NCBI GenBank assembly: GCA_955652715.1
Contig: CATPBS010000173.1
Span: 1 to 9,338 of the forward strand
Length of the DNA: 9,338 nt
Direction of reading: 5' to 3'
Source of the DNA: an uncultured Candidatus Udaeobacter sp.
GTDB lineage: Bacteria; Verrucomicrobiota; Verrucomicrobiia; Chthoniobacterales; UBA10450
The notes below the pieces were generated by a model. That model had not been told where the DNA came from, ran no database searches, and saw nothing but the letters and a program-made list of their open reading frames with translations. A program made the position numbers and the translations under genes. Below, piece after piece: positions 1 through 5,006 of the stretch (within the stretch, counting starts at the first letter, position 1; each line of letters begins with the position of its first letter).

Positions 1-168
1 CGCTTGCCATCAAATTTTCCGCGCGAGAAGATTTTAAGCGCGCTGAAGTTCGACAAAAAATTCGAGGGCGGAAAAATCCGGTTCGTTGTGGCGCCGCGCA
101 TTGGGTCGGCGCATTTATCCCACGACGTGACACTCAAAGATATTCGGGAAGCGATTGAGGTGTTGTAA
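1..168 (+). CDS. aroB: 3-dehydroquinate synthase, C-terminal end (partial)
   Basis: The first 55 codons of the window read in frame 1 to a TAA at 166-168. The peptide has the pattern KFDKKFEGGKIRFVVAPRIG, then a short linker and DVTLKDIREAIEVL. This matches the last segment of 3-dehydroquinate synthase, where a DKK-x-x-x-GKIRFV-x-P-x-x-G strand is followed by the closing helix. AroB converts DAHP to 3-dehydroquinate, the second step of the shikimate pathway, in the cytoplasm. The NAD- and metal-binding parts lie outside the window, so activity cannot be judged here. The stop codon lies one base before a REP-like repeat, and the next gene converges on it. The identification rests on a short tail, but the motif is characteristic. 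Confidence 0.8.
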   Translation, partial: RLPSNFPREKILSALKFDKKFEGGKIRFVVAPRIGSAHLSHDVTLKDIREAIEVL

Positions 169-169
169 C

Positions 170-250
170 CAAGGAGCGGCGGTCTCTAGTCCGCCGACAC
201 AACGAACCCTATTTCAGAAAGAGCGGCGGACTAGAGACCGCCGCTCCTTG
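170..250. repeat. REP/BIME-like inverted pair of palindromic units
   Basis: Two 27-base arms (170-196 and 224-250) are perfect reverse complements, separated by 27 bases. Each arm is also a small hairpin of its own: CGGCGG (177-182) pairs with CCGCCG (191-196) around an 8-base loop, and CGGCGG (224-229) pairs with CCGCCG (238-243). The element can therefore fold as one 27-bp stem or as two 6-bp stems. This is the layout of a BIME, two REP units in opposite orientation. It starts one base after the aroB stop, and its right unit overlaps the end of the amidase gene, so it may act as a two-way transcript end. Neither side has a T-run. No REP-associated transposase (RAYT) is in the window. Confidence 0.85.
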
Positions 251-1628
251 CGGTCACGGTGCACGCTTTCGAATAGTATTCGACTAATCCGTCCACGACG
301 CTGTCGGCGTATTCGCGGAAGATACTTTTACGTTGGACACCGTTGATCGGGCGCATTCCTTCGTAATCACCAGCTTGAATACGAGCGAAGGCGTCCTTGC
401 TGTTCATGACGTAGGGCTCGCAATAAACCACTGGACAACGATAAAGCCGCGTCGCGAGCAAATTGCGCGCATACACGTAACCGCTCGCGCCGACCTTAGT
501 CGTACTGTTGGTCGTCGGATATTCGTAGGGCGGCAGCCCACTCTCGCGAGCCATTGCCGCCGCAATTGTGTCGGCCAAGGGCAATTCCTCATCGTAAACG
601 CGGCTCAGAAGCCGCCGAATCATCTCGAACCGTTCGTCATCAAATTCTAGCTCCTCTGCCAAATAGGATCCGTTCACGAGCAGGTGAAGATGATTAGTGT
701 CGGTCAATGTCGGACTGCTTGGGTCACCCCAGCCCTCCGCATTGAAATGCAAACAAAGCACAAGGTCGGGATGCAATTTGAAGTTTACTAGCGCCGCTCG
801 GCGTCGAATCTCGCTGTAACGGTAAAATAAAATTTCGCTCTGCCAGCGAATGGTTTGCTCTTTTTCAGGATCTTTTGGATCGAGAACGTTGGCGCGCGGC
901 TGTGGAACGCCGTTCTTGATCAGGATTTTTCTTGCGAGTCCACGGAAATCATCAGGCCGTTTGGCGGTAATCGGTTCATTGCTATTTCGGATGAAGGAGA
1001 CCTTTGCGCCGAGTTCACGTAATCGCGGGGCCAACAGCAGCGATACGCGCAAAGTCAGATCGCCTTCCTGCACTGGCGGGCTGCTACCGACCTGAAACCA
1101 GCGTTCCTCCATCTTTGCCCATTTCCCACCGAGATGGCCCGGATCGAGCGCGATCTTCAAACCGGCAAGGGGTTTGTCCGGTTTGGCTGGCAGCAACGAT
1201 TTCGCTGGCCGCCAAAGCCGCGGCACGGGTTTGCGCCCGCTGTCGTTGTCGGCAAATCGCAGTGTGAAAAATTTCTGCGGCTTACGGTTCGTCAGGACCC
1301 GCGCTGTCTTGTCGTTTATTTCGATCAAATCGGGCGCGAATCCATGCGTGCAATAAACGTCCCGGATCAACTGATTGAATTCATCGTGCGTAATCGTTCC
1401 CTGGTAATTTTCCAGCACACTCCATCGCGGACGCGCGCCGAGAATGCCGAGATTATCCGCACAAGCGGTGGCGACAAAAATCGACAGAAGGGCAAGAAGA
1501 AATCCCGAAGCTCGAATGGCGAATGACGAAAGGATGACGAAGCCTGAATGACGAAACGTCACCGTTCGAGCTTCGTCATTTGTTACTGATTGGTCATTCG
1601 TCATTTGTGTTTCGTCATTAATTTTCAC
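231..1628 (-). CDS. Secreted N-acetylmuramoyl-L-alanine amidase (Amidase_3 type)
   Basis: Zinc-dependent amidase expected to cut the bond between N-acetylmuramic acid and L-alanine in peptidoglycan outside the cytoplasmic membrane. Counting from the GTG at 1628, a hydrophobic stretch at about 43-56 (FLLALLSIFVATA, then CADN) looks like a signal peptide core. An unassigned N-terminal region (about 60-150) precedes the catalytic domain (about 154-450). The Amidase_3 residues are visible: H165 in LDPGHLGG, E188 in VQEGD, H294 in LCLHFNAEG as zinc ligands, and E404 in VVYCEPYVMN as catalytic acid. The start is uncertain. GTG 1628, ATG 1604 and GTG 1562 are in-frame options, all inside the TTCGTCAT repeat. 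The next one, a GTG near residue 71, would lose the signal peptide. The last residues (RSGGL) and the TAG stop are encoded by the REP-like repeat. The gene converges on aroB and diverges from the YmdB-like gene. Confidence 0.88.
   Translation of the reverse strand: MKINDETQMTNDQSVTNDEARTVTFRHSGFVILSSFAIRASGFLLALLSIFVATACADNLGILGARPRWSVLENYQGTITHDEFNQLIRDVYCTHGFAPDLIEINDKTARVLTNRKPQKFFTLRFADNDSGRKPVPRLWRPAKSLLPAKPDKPLAGLKIALDPGHLGGKWAKMEERWFQVGSSPPVQEGDLTLRVSLLLAPRLRELGAKVSFIRNSNEPITAKRPDDFRGLARKILIKNGVPQPRANVLDPKDPEKEQTIRWQSEILFYRYSEIRRRAALVNFKLHPDLVLCLHFNAEGWGDPSSPTLTDTNHLHLLVNGSYLAEELEFDDERFEMIRRLLSRVYDEELPLADTIAAAMARESGLPPYEYPTTNSTTKVGASGYVYARNLLATRLYRCPVVYCEPYVMNSKDAFARIQAGDYEGMRPINGVQRKSIFREYADSVVDGLVEYYSKACTVTARSGGL
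1521..1618. repeat. Inverted arrays of ATGACGAA / TTCGTCAT units
   Basis: Three copies of ATGACGAA on the plus strand (1523-1530, 1534-1541, 1548-1555) are followed by three copies of the reverse complement TTCGTCAT (1572-1579, 1597-1604, 1611-1618). The middle holds a small AACG-TCAC-CGTT hairpin (1555-1566). Unit spacing differs on the two sides, so the arms do not pair in strict register. The element lies in the junction between the divergent amidase and YmdB-like genes, and the minus-strand frame through it is open. It therefore probably contains the promoter and the start of the amidase gene. No clear -35/-10 pair could be picked out. Confidence 0.75.
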
Positions 1629-1666
1629 ATCGACGTTTGAGGCCTCTTCAATACGATGGTCGCAGA

Positions 1667-2476
1667 ATGCTGAGGGTGCTTTTTCTTGGCGACGTTGTCG
1701 GCGAGCCGGGGCGCACTGCGGTGATTGCCCGGTTGCCGGAGCTGAAATCGCAGCGCGCGTTGGATTTCATCATCGTCAACGGGGAGAACGCAGCAGGCGG
1801 CCGCGGAATAACGGGAAAAATCACGATCGATCTTTTGCGAGCCGGCGTCTCAGTCATCACGACAGGCGATCATATTTGGGACCAGAAAGAGATTCTTTCG
1901 TTCATCGACACCGAACCGCGTTTGCTGCGTCCGGTGAATTATCCCGACGGCGCGCCGGGAACCGGATCAATCATCTTGGAAACGGCCAAGGGGAAAATCG
2001 GCGTCATCAATGTACAAGCGCGAACGTTTATGCAGCCGATTTTGGAAAATCCGTTTCGGGCCGTTGAAACAGCAGTGACGAACATGCGGGAGGAGACCGC
2101 GAACATCGTCGTCGATGTCCACGGCGAAACTACCAGTGAGAAAATCGCGCTGGGCCGATTTCTAGACGGAAAGGTCTCGGCTGTCATCGGCACTCACACT
2201 CATGTCCAGACAGCGGATGAGCAAGTCTTCCCCGGCGGCACTGCTTTTTTGTGCGACGCGGGGATGTGCGGACCTGTCAACTCCATCCTCGGACGCGCCA
2301 TCGACCCAATTGTGAATCGATTCATCTCGAATCTACCGTCGTCATTCCCGGTGGCCGGTGGCGAGGTGCGCTTGCGCGGAGCGCTGATCGAGATTGATGA
2401 CACCACCGGCCGTGCCGTGCGCATCACGCGCGTCGATGAGCCTGGTCCCAGTGAGCCTGCTCCAGCCGAGCCCTAG
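1667..2476 (+). CDS. YmdB-family metallophosphoesterase (TIGR00282 type)
   Basis: A 269-residue cytoplasmic phosphodiesterase of the YmdB family. Bacillus YmdB hydrolyses cyclic nucleotides and influences biofilm and motility decisions; the role here is unknown. Family motifs in order are FLGDVVGEPGR (metal ligand D9), VNGENAAGGRG (E40, N41), TTGDHIWDQKE (D68, H69), DVHGETTSEK (H152) and GTHTHVQTAD (H177, H179). Every expected ligand is present, except that the Asn of the usual GNH motif is Asp (D68). The frame is open upstream to a TTG at 1637, but family proteins begin at M-L-R-V-L-F-L-G-D, so the ATG at 1667 is chosen. The ribosome binding site is weak. The C-terminal tail is short and rich in Pro and Glu. 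The gene diverges from the amidase and lies 121 bases before the TPR gene, with no adjacent RNase Y gene. Confidence 0.92.
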   Translation: MLRVLFLGDVVGEPGRTAVIARLPELKSQRALDFIIVNGENAAGGRGITGKITIDLLRAGVSVITTGDHIWDQKEILSFIDTEPRLLRPVNYPDGAPGTGSIILETAKGKIGVINVQARTFMQPILENPFRAVETAVTNMREETANIVVDVHGETTSEKIALGRFLDGKVSAVIGTHTHVQTADEQVFPGGTAFLCDAGMCGPVNSILGRAIDPIVNRFISNLPSSFPVAGGEVRLRGALIEIDDTTGRAVRITRVDEPGPSEPAPAEP

Positions 2477-2541
2477 CCGAAACTTGATATCGAACAAGCT
2501 CTTTCTCCGAAACGGACTTGAAACGGTCGTCCTTACAGCCA

Positions 2542-2580
2542 ACTGTTCGTTCACTCAGTTTCGAATTCCTTAAGAACAGT
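2542..2580 (+). promoter_or_regulatory. Inverted repeat upstream of the TPR gene
   Basis: ACTGTTC (2542-2548) and GAACAGT (2574-2580) are exact reverse complements around a 25-base AT-richer loop, ending 17 bases before the ATG at 2598. A TTGAAA at 2518-2523 could be a -35 element, but the matching -10 position (about 2541-2546, AACTGT) is poor. The repeat could be an operator, a 5' UTR hairpin, or the transcript end of the preceding YmdB-like gene; the sequence does not decide. Confidence 0.25.
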
Positions 2581-2597
2581 AACGTCGAACAGAAATC

Positions 2598-3239
2598 ATG
2601 AAAAAATCTTTTGCTCTTGCCGTCGTCACGGCTCTGGCCCTTGGTGCTACGCAGGTATGCCAGGCACAAGGCAACAAAAATGCCAATGCCAAGGAAGCAA
2701 ACAAGCTCGCGCGAGACGGCGCGGAGGCTTCCAAAAATCAAGAGTGGGACAAGGCCGTCGACCTTCTTCGTAAAGCCACTGCTCTCGATCACAAATACGC
2801 TGATGAACTCTCGGCTGTTTATCAACAACGTGGATACGCAGCCGCTAACGAAAAGAGGTTCCAGGATGCCATCAATGAATATGACGAAGCCCTCAAATTG
2901 ACTCCGCAAGATCCGCGCATTTACGAACAACGCGCGGCGGTGGAAATGAAAATAAATGATTATGATAAGGCGCTGGCCGATTACTCCGAGGCCATCAAGC
3001 TCAAACCGAACGAGACTCGATATTATCTCTATCGCAGTTACATCTACGAAACGAAAGGCGATATCAAGAATTCGATGGCGGATACCGAGAAAGTTCTAAA
3101 GATCGATCCGAAGAACCAGGAAGCACTGAGCCGCAAGGCGCGATTGCAAGCGCGGCAATCTGCCAACACGCCGCTGCCACCTCCACCGCCTAAGACTGGT
3201 CCGGCGAAGACCTCGCCCGCACCCGCTCACACGCCCTAG
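2598..3239 (+). CDS. Secreted TPR-repeat protein
   Basis: A 213-residue protein with a signal peptide (MKK start, hydrophobic core at about 4-17, likely cleavage near CQA-QG at 23-25). Four tetratricopeptide units follow at about 33-66, 71-104, 105-138 and 139-172, with the usual spacing of small residues and Pro near the turns (LTPQD, LKPNE, IDPKN). The tail, about 187-213, is rich in Pro, Lys and Thr and probably disordered. TPR arrays are protein-binding scaffolds, so a periplasmic or envelope-associated partner is likely, but none can be named and no enzymatic motif is present. The ATG at 2598 is the natural start because it gives the signal peptide directly; the Shine-Dalgarno is weak. 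The gene follows the YmdB-like gene on the same strand but with its own 121-base upstream region. It converges on infC. Confidence 0.85.
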   Translation: MKKSFALAVVTALALGATQVCQAQGNKNANAKEANKLARDGAEASKNQEWDKAVDLLRKATALDHKYADELSAVYQQRGYAAANEKRFQDAINEYDEALKLTPQDPRIYEQRAAVEMKINDYDKALADYSEAIKLKPNETRYYLYRSYIYETKGDIKNSMADTEKVLKIDPKNQEALSRKARLQARQSANTPLPPPPPKTGPAKTSPAPAHTP

Positions 3240-3401
3240 ATTCGATAGTCGTTCACGTAAGCTGTAGAGGCGTTGGCGCTTGCGAACTCCTGTCCAATTC
3301 CGCCGGTGCCTAAAACAAGCACGGCTGCAACACACTCCAGCGCTTACGGAACTTGACGATCGTGGCGGCGCCGCTTGAAAGCGGGACGCGCGCCGATTCG
3401 A
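3240..3401. other. Convergent spacer between TPR gene and infC, GC-rich hairpin
   Basis: This 162-base gap holds no credible gene and no rpmI, which commonly follows infC. Near the infC stop, CCGCT (3371-3375) pairs with AGCGG (3380-3384) around TGAA, extended by GGCG (3367-3370) with CGCC (3391-3394) across a six-base bulge. Seen from infC, this hairpin lies just after the stop codon and could end its transcript. No T-run follows, so an intrinsic terminator is not firmly supported. Nothing else clear is visible. Confidence 0.35.
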
Positions 3402-3989
3402 TTACGTGCCAGTCGGCGAAACGGCAGGCTCCGGTTCGTCATCTGTTCTTGGTTGCGGCGCGAATCGCCTTTTCCGGCGGTTCGCCGGCAGCGGAGCCAA
3501 GGTCATTGTGACGTTGCGACCGGTTATTTTCGGATCCATCTCTACTTGCGACATGCTTGAAAGATCGTCGCTCACTTTCAGCACGAGCTGCATCCCAAAT
3601 TCCTGGTGTGCCATTTCGCGGCCGCGAAATTGCAGCTGCACACGCACCTTATTTCCACGGTCTAGAAATTCTTCAGCGTGCCGGATTTTAGTCAGATAGT
3701 CGTGGTCATCGATGTTAACGCGAAACTTGATTTCCTTCAGTTTTGCGCTGGGCGGCTTTTTATCCTTGGTGTGTTTGGAAATATCGTATCGGAACTTTCC
3801 AAAATCGATGATCTTGCACACCGGTGGAGCGGCCGTAGGCGCGACTTCGACCAGATCAAGCCCAAGACTTTGAGCTTTGCGCAGGGCGTCAGTCAATTTC
3901 ATGACGCCAAGCTGTTCACCGGAGGACCCCAGAATGACCCGGACTTCGCGAGCGCGAATCCGACCGTTTACACGAATTTGTGGTTGCAG
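3402..3989 (-). CDS. infC: Translation initiation factor IF-3, non-canonical start
   Basis: IF-3 binds the 30S subunit, checks start-codon/initiator-tRNA pairing and keeps subunits apart. The N-domain (INGRIRAREVR-like segment, GEQLGV, LDLVEVAPTAAPPVCKIIDFGKF), a linker, and the C-domain (KEIKFRVNIDDHDYLTKIRHAEEFLDRGNKVRV, FRGREMAHQEFG) are all present. An Arg- and Pro-rich tail of about 25 residues follows. The first ATG (3902) falls after the conserved RIRAREVRVI and GEQLGV segments, so it cannot be the true start. The frame stays open upstream to a TGA at 3998-3996 without any ATG, GTG or TTG. The CTG at 3989, 11 bases after an AGGAG, is the best-placed start (195 residues); ATT at 3977 is the alternative (191 residues). 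Known infC genes use rare starts such as AUU so that IF-3 limits its own synthesis. rpmI and rplT do not follow. Confidence 0.93.
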   Translation of the reverse strand: MQPQIRVNGRIRAREVRVILGSSGEQLGVMKLTDALRKAQSLGLDLVEVAPTAAPPVCKIIDFGKFRYDISKHTKDKKPPSAKLKEIKFRVNIDDHDYLTKIRHAEEFLDRGNKVRVQLQFRGREMAHQEFGMQLVLKVSDDLSSMSQVEMDPKITGRNVTMTLAPLPANRRKRRFAPQPRTDDEPEPAVSPTGT

Positions 3990-4000
3990 ATTAGATCAAT

Positions 4001-4005
4001 CTCCT
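4001..4005 (-). promoter_or_regulatory. Ribosome binding site of infC
   Basis: AGGAG on the minus strand is the strongest Shine-Dalgarno match among the genes in this window. It lies 11 bases before the in-frame CTG at 3989 but 23 bases before the ATT at 3977, so it favours CTG. It also overlaps no other start that would give an IF-3 reading frame. Confidence 0.6.
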
Positions 4006-4055
4006 GACCGGCGAAACGGGAGTGCGCCGCGTCGCCGTATTTCCATCTATCGCAA

Positions 4056-4149
4056 GTCCCGGCATCAGCATTCGCAAAGGCCGGGGCACTCTGGCTTCGA
4101 CGCGGCCGCGATTCACCGCGACGAAGTGCTTGCATTAAAAATCGCAAGC
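4056..4149 (-). promoter_or_regulatory. Structured leader upstream of infC: three successive hairpins
   Basis: Three stem-loops lie in a row between the DsbA-like gene and infC. GCTTGC (4128-4133) pairs with GCAAGC (4144-4149) around ten AT-rich bases. CTTCG-A-CGCGG (4095-4105) pairs with CCGCG-A-CGAAG (4116-4126), ten pairs with one A/A mismatch. CCCGGC (4058-4063) pairs with GCCGGG (4080-4085). None is followed by a T-run, so plain termination is unlikely. An autoregulatory or L20-type leader is possible, but I cannot match it to a known RNA family. Confidence 0.35.
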
Positions 4150-4236
4150 TGAAGGGAAGTTGTAGGCAACAATTTTGCGCTGGCAAGGCGAATCTCATGA
4201 GAATCACGTCTCGACCTTTCGACTCATCAATCTTGA

Positions 4237-4896
4237 TCACTTTGCAGGCGGATCGCCAAAATGCGCTTTGTACGCCGCGTATGCAACTGCGTCGTCGAGC
4301 ATCGAATCGAGTGTGGCTGTCAACGGCTCGAGTTTCACAACTCCGGAAAATACCGCGCGGTCGCCAATTTCGGTATCGATGACAAACGCCGGACGTTGCG
4401 TGATCTGAAGCGCATGAAATTCAGCCGTCGACGCGCGAACGCGCCGTTCGATTTCTGTCGATTTCCCTCGCTCGAGTAATTTCCCACTATCGATGCCGCC
4501 TGCTCCAGCGCCGATTTGAGCGGCAACTTCCCAGTCACTGACCCTTTTCCCTTCCCGCAGCGCGGCACGAGCCAGTGCAAGACGGACTCGATCATCGGTG
4601 AAACCAAAGTCCTTGGCAGCTTCGGCCACGCAATTCGGCGCGAGCCACTCCGGCAGAGTGGGATCGTACCAGTCGGTGTTGAGCATGAATGGCGAACGCA
4701 TCATCATTCCACTGCGCCGATAGAACCATTGCTCCTGTTCGCGCGAAGTTGGCAAACCATTCGGATCCATCAACGCGATCTTCCACTGAAATTGGACCCG
4801 CCCTTCGTACCGCTTTTTCAATTCGGCCCATGTCGGCTCCGACCAAAAACACCACGATGAAACGACATCGAGATAATCGGTGACAGAGATGGGCAT
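4237..4896 (-). CDS. DsbA-like thioredoxin-fold protein with CxxS site
   Basis: A 219-residue protein resembling the DsbA/FrnE/2-hydroxychromene-2-carboxylate isomerase group. From the ATG at 4896 it opens with a beta strand and active-site region DYLDVVSSWCFWSEPTW, giving Cys16-Phe-Trp-Ser19 where dithiol enzymes have CxxC. A helical insert follows (about 75-160), then the TQRPAFVID strand with the family cis-proline (P169). No signal peptide is visible, so it is probably cytoplasmic. The only other cysteine is C89. Members act as thiol oxidoreductases or glutathione-dependent isomerases; the substrate here is unknown. The frame is open to 5115, but codons upstream of 4896 encode the heptad repeat and then the antisense of the rhomboid gene, so the start is placed at 4896. 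It is on the same strand as infC, 247 bases upstream, and diverges from the rhomboid gene. Confidence 0.78.
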   Translation of the reverse strand: MPISVTDYLDVVSSWCFWSEPTWAELKKRYEGRVQFQWKIALMDPNGLPTSREQEQWFYRRSGMMMRSPFMLNTDWYDPTLPEWLAPNCVAEAAKDFGFTDDRVRLALARAALREGKRVSDWEVAAQIGAGAGGIDSGKLLERGKSTEIERRVRASTAEFHALQITQRPAFVIDTEIGDRAVFSGVVKLEPLTATLDSMLDDAVAYAAYKAHFGDPPAK

Positions 4897-4902
4897 GAGC
4901 TG

Positions 4903-4996
4903 AATTGGACGTTGAGAGTTGGGCGTTGAGCGTTGAGCGTTTGCTGCTTCGGAAACCAACATCCAACGCCCAACGCCGAACGTCCAACGCTCAATT
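4903..4996. repeat. Heptad-repeat hairpin centred on a TTCG loop
   Basis: Six 7-bp units of the form GTTGRRC run from 4904 to 4945. Six reverse-complement units of the form GYYCAAC run from 4954 to 4995. The centre C-TTCG-G (4947-4952) lies exactly on the dyad axis, so the whole 94 bp folds as one imperfect hairpin in strict register. GTTG/CAAC positions pair almost everywhere; most mismatches fall in the variable three bases of each unit. The element nearly fills the 110-base gap between the divergent DsbA-like and rhomboid genes. Reading frames are open through it on both strands. Confidence 0.85.
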
Positions 4997-5006
4997 GATC
5001 GACCTC

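Noticed and set aside
170..250. Possible CRISPR repeat or insertion-sequence end
   Set aside because: There are only two units, inverted and not direct, with no spacers, no transposase and no target-site duplication that I can see; a REP pair fits better.
155..346. A 63-codon frame across the REP-like element
   Set aside because: Its sequence is the translated repeat (many Arg and Ser) followed by amidase antisense; no evidence of coding.
1134..1526. A 130-codon plus-strand frame antisense to the amidase
   Set aside because: The amidase carries all family motifs on the minus strand; the opposite frame has no motif and ends in repeat-derived sequence.
2424..2930. A 168-codon minus-strand frame
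   Set aside because: It is antisense to the clear TPR gene and the end of the YmdB-like gene, with no family features.
4128..4149. GCTTGC/GCAAGC hairpin as a terminator of the DsbA-like gene
   Set aside because: The AT-rich run is in the loop rather than after the stem, and no T-run follows on the minus strand.
3968..4240. A 90-codon minus-strand frame whose GTG overlaps the DsbA-like stop codon
   Set aside because: The translation is rich in Arg and Ser with no recognisable motif, and it runs through the hairpins and the infC ribosome binding site. The overlap looks like chance; the region is better read as the infC leader.
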